Of a stretch of 7,271 nucleotides of DNA, positions 1 through 6,149 are shown piece by piece (positions within the stretch are counted from its first letter, which is position 1; the number at the start of each line of letters is the position of its first letter). The stretch is from positions 1-7,271 of the forward strand of contig PMKK01000270.1 of assembly GCA_003157715.1 (NCBI GenBank), read 5' to 3'. Source of the stretch: Actinomycetota bacterium. GTDB lineage: Bacteria; Actinomycetota; Thermoleophilia; UBA2241. Position numbers and translations under genes: made by a program. A model generated the notes under the pieces. It did no database searches. It had not been told where the DNA came from and was given only the letters and a program-made list of their open reading frames with translations.

Positions 1-591
1 GCCGCCGGCGGGAACGTGGTCTTCGCGGGCTCGCTCGACCACCCCGAGGTCGACGATCTGCTCGATGCCTTCGTCGTCGTCGCCGCGGCGTTTCCCGAGG
101 TGCGTCTCGAGGTGCTGGGCGCCGCTAAGCGCGCCGCCTCTCTTTCGCATCTGCGCGCCCGGGTCGACGAGCTCGGTCTGGGCGGCCGCGTCGAGTTTCC
201 CGGCGCGCTGCCTCGCGAGCGGCTCTTCGAGCGGCTGAGCGCCGCCCGGCTGCTCGTCCTGCCGCGCCCGGCGGGCGCCTTCTCGCAGGCCGGCCTGCCG
301 ACCAAGGTGGCCGAGTACCTGGCAAGCGGCGTGCCCACCGTCGTGACGGCCGTCGGCGACCTGCCGCTCTACCTGCGCGACGGCACCGACGCGTATCTCG
401 TCGCGCCGGGCGACCCGGCCGCGTTCGGGGCTCGCCTTTGCGAGGCGCTCGCCGACCCGCAGGCGCCCGCCGTGGGCCGGCGCGGGCGGCTCGTCGCCGC
501 CGAGAAGTTCGACCCGGTGCGCCACGGCCGGCGCATCCTGGCGTTCATCGGCGCCCTGCGGGAGGGCAGGCCGTTCGTGGAGGACGCATGA
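1..591 (+). CDS. GT4-type glycosyltransferase, C-terminal part (5' end outside window)
   Basis: The frame is open from base 1, so the gene begins upstream and only about 196 C-terminal residues are visible. They look like the nucleotide-sugar-binding Rossmann half of a GT-B fold, family GT4 enzyme. VVFAGSLDHPEVDDLLDAF opens the domain, EVRLEVLGAA follows as a beta-alpha unit, and PTKVAEYLASGVPTVV with a following DLPLYLRDG is the donor-binding block. Such enzymes transfer a sugar from an activated nucleotide sugar to a glycan or lipid acceptor at the cytoplasmic side of the membrane. The second Glu of the usual E-x7-E motif is present (Glu in AEYLASG), but the first position is Ala; GT4 members with a PTK-EYLASG block often vary there. 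The stop overlaps the next start as ATGA, so the two glycosyltransferases are probably one operon. Donor and acceptor cannot be read. Confidence 0.88.
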   Translation, partial: AAGGNVVFAGSLDHPEVDDLLDAFVVVAAAFPEVRLEVLGAAKRAASLSHLRARVDELGLGGRVEFPGALPRERLFERLSAARLLVLPRPAGAFSQAGLPTKVAEYLASGVPTVVTAVGDLPLYLRDGTDAYLVAPGDPAAFGARLCEALADPQAPAVGRRGRLVAAEKFDPVRHGRRILAFIGALREGRPFVEDA

Positions 592-1730
592 AGGTCTGCC
601 TGGTCGGCCACTCGGCCGCGGGCTTCGGCGACGGGCACGTGGGCGGCTCGGAGCGCCAGAGCGCTCTGCTGGCCCGCGAGCTTGCCGCTCACGGCCACGA
701 CGTGGTCTACGTCGTGACCGGCCTGGCCGGCGGCGACCGCACGGTGGCCGGCGTGCGCCTGCGCGCCGCCTGGGACCCCGACGCCGGCGTGCGCTTCGTG
801 CGCGCCGCGACGCATCGCTACCCCAGGCTGCTCTCCCTGCTGCGAGACGAAGCGGCCGACACCTACTACTCGCGCGGCGCCGGCTACCATACGCCGTTCG
901 TCGTGCGCGCCGCGCGCGACGTGGGCGCCACGTCCGTACTGGCGCTGGCCAGCGACAAGGATCTCTACGCGGTCTCCGGGAAGGTGCTGTTCGGCGTGCG
1001 CAGCCCGCGCCTGTCGGCGCTGATCGGTCCGCTGGCCCATGCCGGGTTCAGGCGCTGGGGCCTGCGGGCGGCGGACTGGGTGGTCGTGCAAAACGAGGAG
1101 CAGGCGGCCGCGTGCGCCGCCCTTGGGCTGCGGCACGCGGTCCTGCCGAACATCGTCGAGCCGCCGGCCGGCGAGCTGGCGGCCACGGCGCCCACGCGCG
1201 ACGTGATCTGGGCGGGGAACGTCCTCGACGGCCGGCGCTCAAAAGGCCTCGGGGAGCTCGTCGCCCTGGCCGGGCTGCTGCCGGCCGTGAGCTTCACCGT
1301 CGTGGGCACCATCAGGGGCGAGTCGAGCCGCGCGGCGCTGCAGGCGCTCGAAGGCCTGCCCAACGTCGAGCTTGCCGGGTCGCTGTCGCACGGCCAGACC
1401 CAGCGCCGCATGGCCGCGCACCGGCTGGTCATCAACACGTCGCCCTCGGAGGGCTTCTCCAACGTGATGCTCGAGGGCTGGTCGCTCGGGCGCCCGTCGG
1501 TGACCCTCGCGGTGAACCCCAGCGGCCTGCTGACCGGCGATGAGCTCGGCGTGTGCGCGGGCGGCGATATCGGCGCCATGGCGGCGGCCATCGTGGCCCT
1601 GCTGCAGGAGCCCGTGGCGCGGGCCGCGATGGGTGCCCGCTGCCGGGCTTACGTGGCTCGCGTGCACTCGGGAGCGGGCGTGGTCGAGGCGTTCGAGAGG
1701 CTGGCGTCGCAGGAGCGCCCGGGTCACTAG
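588..1730 (+). CDS. GT4-type glycosyltransferase, complete
   Basis: This is a 380-residue protein, a typical length for a single-domain GT4 enzyme of GT-B fold. The start is ATG at 588, because GGAGG at 579-583 lies 4 bases upstream and the next residues, MKVCLVGHSAAGFGDGHVGG, form the expected first beta strand and Gly-rich loop; an upstream extension in this frame is only an Arg-rich shadow. GGSERQ (about residues 19-24) is the N-domain loop often followed by a helix in GT4. The C-domain begins near VIWAGNV and includes SFTVVGTIRG, then NTSPSEGFSNVMLEGWSLG with Glu288 and Glu296 forming the E-x7-E donor-site motif, and PSVTLAVNPSGLL. It presumably adds one sugar during assembly of a surface glycan; donor and acceptor are unknown. 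It is coupled to the upstream glycosyltransferase by a 4-bp overlap and converges on the minus-strand gene. Confidence 0.92.
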   Translation: MKVCLVGHSAAGFGDGHVGGSERQSALLARELAAHGHDVVYVVTGLAGGDRTVAGVRLRAAWDPDAGVRFVRAATHRYPRLLSLLRDEAADTYYSRGAGYHTPFVVRAARDVGATSVLALASDKDLYAVSGKVLFGVRSPRLSALIGPLAHAGFRRWGLRAADWVVVQNEEQAAACAALGLRHAVLPNIVEPPAGELAATAPTRDVIWAGNVLDGRRSKGLGELVALAGLLPAVSFTVVGTIRGESSRAALQALEGLPNVELAGSLSHGQTQRRMAAHRLVINTSPSEGFSNVMLEGWSLGRPSVTLAVNPSGLLTGDELGVCAGGDIGAMAAAIVALLQEPVARAAMGARCRAYVARVHSGAGVVEAFERLASQERPGH

Positions 1731-2908
1731 GAGCTGCTGGGCCGTCCCGCGCTTCTTGCGGTGCCGCCGGCCGCTTCTTCGATCAATCCTGCCAGGGCCG
1801 CGCCGTTGGTGCGCCAGTTGAGCCGCGTTTCGAACTCCTCCCGAGCGGACTTCGCCAAACCGCGGTACCGCTCTCGGTCGGAGTACGTGCCAACAACATA
1901 GTCACAGTACTCGGCGGGCCGGGCGGCGAGACTGAACAGCCGCCCATTCGCGTCGTCTCGGACCGCTTCCGGGACGCCTCCGGTCCTCATGGCGAGCACC
2001 GGCAGCCCATAGGCGCTGGCCTCTGCCGCCGCCAGACCGAAACACTCCGCGGTCGTGGGGAGGACCATGAAGTGCGAGGAGCCGTACGCGCGTTCCAGGT
2101 CGGCTTCTTGGCGCGGGTCTGATTTGGCCATAAGGCCAAGCACAGAGACGTGAGGTGCCAGCTCCGGCGGTATCTCTGGTCGGCACCCGACGATGGTGAG
2201 CCGCGCCGCAAGGCCTCGGTCAAGCAAGCCGGCGAGAACCTGAAGCGCGAAGGCGCCTCCCTTGCGCTTCCAGCTCCTGCCGACGAACAGCAGACGGCAT
2301 TCCTGGAACTGGCGAGCTTCGATCAGCGCCGAGACCTGCTCTGTGGTGGGCGGGTGCTCGATATTCGCACCGCGCGGGACTACGCGCACCTTGTCTGGGC
2401 CGACAGAGTAGTGGTCCAGTGCCGTCTGGGCGGCCCATTGCGAGGTGTAGACGGCCAGGGTGCTCCTCGTCAGGGCGGCCTGGTCGATGGCGTGACCATA
2501 GCGCCGCGATTCCCAGCACATGCTGGTGTAGTTGGAGTAGTAGTCCCTGAGCCCTTCGAATGTGGCGTCGTGATAGAAGACGATGGGTTGCGGGCAATCG
2601 ACGTACGCGATGGCCATGGGCGACGGGCTGAAGACCACGTCGATGTCCAGATGCCTCAGCGCGGAGCTCGCGTAGCTCCCGTAGTGCCTGACGACCGACT
2701 GCACCCTCTCCTTACGATACTTCTGGTGGAGACCTCGCTCGTAGAGAAGCCGTTTCCATTCGTGGTAGTTCGGCCATCTGTACGGAAGCGGCCCGATGAG
2801 CTCGATGTCCAGACTCGCGCCCTGAAGCGCACGAAGGACGAAGTGTTCTGATCCCGACATCTGGGTTATGTCTCGAGCATCGTAGACGGTGACGTACGCT
2901 ACCCTCAT
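1727..2908 (-). CDS. GT4-type glycosyltransferase, lower-GC, opposite strand
   Basis: This is a 393-residue GT-B, GT4-type glycosyltransferase. MRVAYVTVYDARDITQMSGS is the N-terminal strand and loop, and FSPSPMAIAYVDCPQPIVFY with a following HDATF is a recognisable acceptor-domain segment. LLFVGRSWKRKGG (about 207-218) carries the Arg211/Lys216 pair expected to hold the donor phosphates. TTAECFGLAAAEASAYGLPV has Glu288 and Glu296 as E-x7-E, followed by RTGGVPEAV. The start at 2908 fits the family; its Shine-Dalgarno is weak (CGGGGG about 5 bases upstream). Base composition is unlike its neighbours: counted lines inside it give 31/60, 38/60 and 40/60 G+C, against 44/60 and 49/60 in the cassette genes, and the protein has more Tyr, Asn and Ser. 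This suggests separate acquisition. It converges on the upstream glycosyltransferase with a 4-bp stop overlap and diverges from the aldolase-like gene. The sugar substrate is unknown. Confidence 0.92.
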   Translation of the reverse strand: MRVAYVTVYDARDITQMSGSEHFVLRALQGASLDIELIGPLPYRWPNYHEWKRLLYERGLHQKYRKERVQSVVRHYGSYASSALRHLDIDVVFSPSPMAIAYVDCPQPIVFYHDATFEGLRDYYSNYTSMCWESRRYGHAIDQAALTRSTLAVYTSQWAAQTALDHYSVGPDKVRVVPRGANIEHPPTTEQVSALIEARQFQECRLLFVGRSWKRKGGAFALQVLAGLLDRGLAARLTIVGCRPEIPPELAPHVSVLGLMAKSDPRQEADLERAYGSSHFMVLPTTAECFGLAAAEASAYGLPVLAMRTGGVPEAVRDDANGRLFSLAARPAEYCDYVVGTYSDRERYRGLAKSAREEFETRLNWRTNGAALAGLIEEAAGGTARSAGRPSSS

Positions 2909-2948
2909 GGCGCCCCCGAGCGGACATTGGCGGTCGACACACCGGTCA

Positions 2949-2977
2949 ATCCTAGCCAGAACTCATCGTCGTGTCGC
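2949..2977 (-). promoter_or_regulatory. Candidate sigma70-type promoter for the minus-strand glycosyltransferase
   Basis: Read on the minus strand, GCGACA (complement of 2972-2977) and TAGGAT (complement of 2949-2954) are separated by exactly 17 bases. They match the -35 and -10 consensus at four of six positions each, including the key TA...T. Initiation would fall roughly 30-35 bases upstream of the ATG at 2908. The -35 overlaps the left arm of the inverted repeat at 2975-3010, so a protein bound there could block this promoter. This is pattern matching only. Confidence 0.4.
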
Positions 2978-3010
2978 CGTCGGCGGGCGGCGCCATGAGT
3001 GCCGACGGCG
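2975..3010. repeat. 10-bp perfect inverted repeat in the divergent intergenic region
   Basis: CGCCGTCGGC at 2975-2984 is the exact reverse complement of GCCGACGGCG at 3001-3010, with 16 bases between the arms. It lies in the shared upstream region of two divergent genes and overlaps the candidate -35 of the minus-strand promoter. It could be an operator for a dimeric regulator or a hairpin in a transcript. In GC-rich DNA such arms arise by chance more often than usual. Confidence 0.45.
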
Positions 3011-3040
3011 GCCGCCAACGACCTGTCCAGGTCCCTTCTT

Positions 3041-3049
3041 TGGTACGAT
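3041..3049 (+). promoter_or_regulatory. Candidate extended -10 promoter element for the four-gene cassette
   Basis: TGGTACGAT fits the extended -10 pattern TGn-TAnnnT, with TACGAT at 3044-3049. No convincing -35 hexamer is found 16-19 bases upstream, which is tolerated by extended -10 promoters. Transcription would start near 3055 and leave a leader of about 70 bases before the ATG at 3128. A plain chance match is possible. Confidence 0.3.
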
Positions 3050-3059
3050 TGCCACGCAT

Positions 3060-3124
3060 GAGGGAGGGGAAAGCACTCCCGGCGCCGGCCGCCGCGGCCG
3101 GCGCTCGGGTATCGAGGGAGGGGA
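3060..3124 (+). promoter_or_regulatory. Structured leader: GC hairpin flanked by a duplicated Shine-Dalgarno-like 11-mer
   Basis: GCGCCGGCC (3082-3090) and GGCCGGCGC (3096-3104) form a perfect 9-bp stem around GCCGC. The 11-mer GAGGGAGGGGA occurs on both sides, at 3060-3070 and 3114-3124; the second copy is the ribosome binding site of the gene starting at 3128. CTCCC at 3076-3080 can pair with GGGAG of either copy (3062-3066 or 3116-3120), so two mutually exclusive folds are possible, one covering the ribosome binding site and one leaving it free. The repeats and complementarity are seen directly; a regulatory switch is inference. Confidence 0.4.
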
Positions 3125-3127
3125 TCC

Positions 3128-3859
3128 ATGGCATCAGAGGCGAGCGTCCCGAGCAAACCCAAGTCCGCCGAGATCAACCCGGGCCCCGGTTTTCGCATCC
3201 GGAAGTCCTTCGAGCGTCTCGACGCCGGGTTCATGGCGCAGTTCGCCGAATTCGATTCGCCCGACATCTCGGACCAGCTCAACCGCCTGTATGCCCTGAC
3301 CTCGGCGATCCAGTGCCTGACCGGACCGGCGCATCAGGTCGTCGGGCCCGCCTGCACGGTCAAGGTCTATCCGGGCGACAACCTGATGGTCCACAAGGCC
3401 CTGGACATCGCCGCGCCCGGTGACGTCGTCGTGGTCGACGCCGGCGCCTCGCGCATGAACGCCGCGCTGGGCAGCCTCATCTCGACCAAGGCGCAGCACC
3501 GCGGCATCGCCGCGTTCATCGTCGACGGCTACGTGCGCGACCTGCCCGAGATCGTGCCGCTCGACTTTCCGGTGTTCGCTCGTGGCACGACGCCGATCGG
3601 CCCGCTTCACCGCGGCCCCGGCGAGATCAACTACCCCATCTGCTGCGGCGGCGTCGTGGTCAACCCGGGCGATATCGTCGTGGCCGACGGCTTCGGCGTG
3701 GTCATCGTGCCGCGCGACAACGCCGCCGACATCCTCGAGCGACTGCAGGCCTATCAGGTGAAGAACCGCGAGTACTTCGCCGGTGTGAAACGGGGCATCT
3801 TCTCGAACAAGTGGGTCGACGACCTGCTCGACGAGACCGGCTGCATCATCACCCCGTAG
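3128..3859 (+). CDS. RraA / HMG-CHA aldolase-like family protein
   Basis: This 243-residue protein belongs to the RraA-like fold, which includes 4-hydroxy-4-methyl-2-oxoglutarate/4-carboxy-4-hydroxy-2-oxoadipate aldolases (class II, metal-dependent, making pyruvate from hydroxy-oxo-acids) and the RNase E inhibitor RraA; members are often misnamed dimethylmenaquinone methyltransferase. The ATG at 3128 follows GGGAGGGG with suitable spacing. Recognisable parts are the start of the domain near FAEFDSPDISDQLNRLY, GPACTVKVYPGDN, the central DAGASRMNAALGSLISTKAQ, VDGYVRDLPEI with Arg137-Asp138 and Glu141 (R-D-x2-E), and GGVVVNPGDIVVADGFGVV with VIVP following. Residues 1-25 are a non-conserved Lys/Pro-rich lead. 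The residue 21 before Arg137, acidic in the characterised P. putida aldolase as I recall the D-x20-R-D motif, is Ser116 here, so aldolase activity is not assured. It is first in a four-gene cassette, which argues for a metabolic role over RNase E control. Confidence 0.88.
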   Translation: MASEASVPSKPKSAEINPGPGFRIRKSFERLDAGFMAQFAEFDSPDISDQLNRLYALTSAIQCLTGPAHQVVGPACTVKVYPGDNLMVHKALDIAAPGDVVVVDAGASRMNAALGSLISTKAQHRGIAAFIVDGYVRDLPEIVPLDFPVFARGTTPIGPLHRGPGEINYPICCGGVVVNPGDIVVADGFGVVIVPRDNAADILERLQAYQVKNREYFAGVKRGIFSNKWVDDLLDETGCIITP

Positions 3860-3870
3860 GCGCGCTCGGC

Positions 3871-4944
3871 GTGCCTTTCGACAGCTTCACACAGCGGGTC
3901 CTGAGCGGGGCGTCGCTTGCCTGGAAGATCCAGCGCCGGCGCTACCACCGCACGCCCGTGAAGACCGAGATCGCGGCCAGACGGGCGCGCTTCTACCGTG
4001 ACATCTGGGACGAGGCGGCCAGCGCCAACGGCGGCCGGGTGCGCGAGCTCGCCGGCCAGCTCATCGAGGTGAGCTGCGCCGGCGTCGTCGTGCGCGTGCG
4101 CAGGAACCTCACCTCGCTCGACGACCCGCTGACCGTCGCCGTCGCCGACGACAAGCCGCTCGTCTACCGCCTGCTCGCCGAGCGCGGCATCCCGACCCCC
4201 CGGCACGCCGTCTGCGCGGCGAACGACCTGCGCCACGCCTGGGGCTTCGCCCGGTCGCTGGGGGGCCCGTGCGTCGTCAAGCCGGCCCGCGGCGCGTCGG
4301 GGGCGATCGGCATCACGACGGCCGTCGTCAGCCGGGCAGACCTCGCCTGGGCCCTGGCCTACGCCGGCGCGTTCGACCGCGACGTCCTGCTCGAGGAGCA
4401 GATCGGCGGCGCCGTGTTTCGCCTGCTGTACTTCGACGGCGAGCTGCTCGACGCCGTCCGCCGCGATCCCCCCACGGTAGCGGGCGACGGCAGCTCCAGC
4501 ATCGACGAGCTGATCGCCGCCGAGAACCGGCGCCGGTTCGACGGCGGCATCGCGAGCTGCCAGTCGCTGATCAAGATCGACGGCGAGCTCAGGCACACGC
4601 TGCGCCGGGCCGGCCGCGGTCTGCGGTCGGTGCCGGCGGCCGGCGAGGCCGTGCTCCTGAAGAACATCGTCAACGACAATCGGCGCGAGGACAACGTGTC
4701 GGCCGCGGCCGACCTCTGCGCCGAGGTCGTCGCGGCGGGCACCGAGGCGGCTGCCGCGGTCGGCACCCGCCTTGCCGGCGTCGACATCATGACACCCGAC
4801 CCGACGGTGCCTCTGGGCGAGGCCGGCGGCGTGGTCATCGAGGTCAACGCGGCTCCGGGCCACTACTACCACTACTTCAAGCGCGACGGCCGCGTGCCGG
4901 TCGCGACCCTGATCCTGGAGCGGCTCGTGAAGGCGGGAGCGTGA
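3871..4944 (+). CDS. Stand-alone ATP-grasp ligase, cyanophycin-synthetase-like
   Basis: The protein has 357 residues from GTG at 3871, 11 bases after the previous stop. The Shine-Dalgarno is poor, so reinitiation after the aldolase-like gene is likely. An upstream extension to 3811 adds only an Arg/His-rich shadow of the previous gene. Residues about 90-350 closely resemble the ATP-grasp domain of CphA. The visible landmarks are DDKPLVYRLLAERGIPTPR, GPCVVKPARGASGAIGI (Lys137 for ATP), LLEEQIGG, FRLLYFDGELLDAVRRDPPT, VAGDGSSSIDELI, LRSVPAAGEAVLLK, GVDIMTPD (Asp305) and VVIEVNAAPG (Glu324, Asn326 for Mg). The family activates a carboxylate as acyl phosphate and couples it to an amine. The roughly 160-residue N-domain and the Mur-ligase half of true CphA are absent, so it does not make cyanophycin alone. 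After VNAAPG comes HYYHYFK, an aromatic and histidine-rich patch. The substrate is unknown; co-transcription with a second ATP-grasp gene suggests sequential ligations. Confidence 0.87.
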   Translation: MPFDSFTQRVLSGASLAWKIQRRRYHRTPVKTEIAARRARFYRDIWDEAASANGGRVRELAGQLIEVSCAGVVVRVRRNLTSLDDPLTVAVADDKPLVYRLLAERGIPTPRHAVCAANDLRHAWGFARSLGGPCVVKPARGASGAIGITTAVVSRADLAWALAYAGAFDRDVLLEEQIGGAVFRLLYFDGELLDAVRRDPPTVAGDGSSSIDELIAAENRRRFDGGIASCQSLIKIDGELRHTLRRAGRGLRSVPAAGEAVLLKNIVNDNRREDNVSAAADLCAEVVAAGTEAAAAVGTRLAGVDIMTPDPTVPLGEAGGVVIEVNAAPGHYYHYFKRDGRVPVATLILERLVKAGA

Positions 4945-6149
4945 GCCGTCCGCCGCTGATCCTCGCCGGAGCCGGCATGGTGACGGCGCTGCCGATCGTC
5001 AGGAGCCTCGGCCGCGCCGGGGTCGACGTCAGAGTCCTCTGCTCTCCGAGCGCGGCCATCGCCTACTCGCGGTATGCGCGCCGCCTGCCGGCCCAGGGCG
5101 CCGGCTCCCAGTCCGAATCGTGGCTGCGCTACCTGCTGGGCCCGCAGTCCGACGATCTGCGCGGCGGCGTGCTGCTCGCCTGCAACGACGATGCCGTCGA
5201 GCTGCTGCTCGACCACCACGATGAGCTCGCCGAGAAGTACCTGCTCGACATCTGCGATCCCGGCGCGCAGCGCGCCATGCTCGACAAGCTTGCCACCTAC
5301 CGGGTGGCGGCCGAGGCCGGCGTGCCGACCCCGCGGTTTTGGCCGGCAGAAAGTGTGGCGGGTCTCGAGGCTCACAAGGACGAGTACACCTACCCGCTCA
5401 TGATCAAGCCGCTGTACGCGCACCAGTTCAAGAAGGTCATCGAGGGCAAGTACCTGATGGCCGGCGACTTCGACGAGCTCCTGGCCGCCTATCGGCGAGT
5501 CAGCGAGCACGGCGTCGAGGTCGTGCTGCTCGAGGTGATCCCGGGTCCCGACGACCTGCTGTGCAGCTACTACACCTACATCGACGAGAGCGGCGCGCCG
5601 CGGTTCCACTTCACCAAGAAGATCATCCGCCGCTACCCCGAGCGCGAGGGGTTCGGCTGCTACCACATCACGGACTGGAGCCCGGAGGTGCGCGACCTCG
5701 GCCTCAAGCTGTTCCGTCACGCCGGTCTCAAGGGCGTCGCCAACGTCGAGTTCAAGCGGGACCCGCGCGACGGGCAGCTCAAGCTCATCGAGTGCAACGC
5801 ACGGTTCACCGCCGCCAACGTGCTGCTTGCCGCCAGCGGCATCGATCTCGGCGCCTGGGTCTACCGCCGCCTGGCGGGCTTGCCGCACCCGGCGCTCGAC
5901 AGCGAGGCCTACGTCAGGGGCCTGCGGCTGTGGTATCCGCTCGACGATTTTCTGGCGTTTCTCGACCTCAGGCGTGACGGACGGCTCGATCTCGCCTCGT
6001 GGGCCCGCAGCGTCGCCCACCACCAGGTGCTGCCGTACTTCAGCTTGTCCGACCCCATGCCGTCCGCCGTGCGCCTGAAGGTGAAGCTGCGGACCCTGGC
6101 CGCCGTGAACGCGCGGCGCGTTGCCCGGCGCTGGACGGACGGTGCGTAG
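4941..6149 (+). CDS. ATP-grasp carboxylate-amine ligase-like protein
   Basis: The protein has 402 residues from GTG at 4941, overlapping the previous stop as GTGA; AAGGCGG lies just upstream. A long open extension in this frame back to 4269 lies inside the previous gene and is Arg-rich shadow. The N-domain starts LILAGAGMVTALPIVRSLGR, the pre-ATP-grasp nucleotide-fold pattern seen in D-aspartate ligase and carbamoyl-phosphate-synthase-like ligases. DKLATYRVAAEAGVPTPRFW precedes the ATP site. YPLMIKP gives Lys156, VVLLEVIPGPDD (Glu198) is the adenine-contacting strand, and FTKKIIRRYP is the substrate-side loop. NVEFKRD (Glu270) and LKLIECNARF (Glu284, Asn286) are the Mg ligands. The tail contains SDPMPSAVRLKVKLRTL and is basic at its end. 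It should form an amide (or ester-like) bond between a carboxylate and an amine with ATP hydrolysis. It is only distantly similar to the preceding ATP-grasp protein, so this is not a recent duplication. Confidence 0.87.
   Translation: MSRPPLILAGAGMVTALPIVRSLGRAGVDVRVLCSPSAAIAYSRYARRLPAQGAGSQSESWLRYLLGPQSDDLRGGVLLACNDDAVELLLDHHDELAEKYLLDICDPGAQRAMLDKLATYRVAAEAGVPTPRFWPAESVAGLEAHKDEYTYPLMIKPLYAHQFKKVIEGKYLMAGDFDELLAAYRRVSEHGVEVVLLEVIPGPDDLLCSYYTYIDESGAPRFHFTKKIIRRYPEREGFGCYHITDWSPEVRDLGLKLFRHAGLKGVANVEFKRDPRDGQLKLIECNARFTAANVLLAASGIDLGAWVYRRLAGLPHPALDSEAYVRGLRLWYPLDDFLAFLDLRRDGRLDLASWARSVAHHQVLPYFSLSDPMPSAVRLKVKLRTLAAVNARRVARRWTDGA

Noticed and set aside
1731..1800. Terminator between the convergent glycosyltransferase genes
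   Set aside because: Only a 4-bp CCGC/GCGG stem is seen, it lies inside the minus-strand coding region, and no U-tract follows.
2150..2851. Plus-strand open frame across the minus-strand glycosyltransferase
   Set aside because: No recognisable motifs; the opposite strand has a full set of GT4 landmarks including E-x7-E.
2971..3423. Possible small gene or leader peptide overlapping the start of the aldolase-like gene (ATG codons at 2994 and 3058)
   Set aside because: The translation is Ala/Arg/Pro-rich, continues out of frame into the aldolase-like gene, and has no ribosome binding site before either ATG.
3754..4872. Minus-strand open frame of about 372 codons opposite the CphA-like gene
   Set aside because: Low-complexity Arg/Asp/Val/Gly composition and no family motif; the plus strand has clear ATP-grasp motifs over the same bases.
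4269..4940. Upstream extension of the second ATP-grasp gene, which would suggest a fused or frame-shifted double ATP-grasp
   Set aside because: The extension is Arg/Pro-rich nonsense in the +1 frame of the preceding gene, whose own frame is intact to its stop. GTG at 4941 with the GTGA overlap is the natural start.
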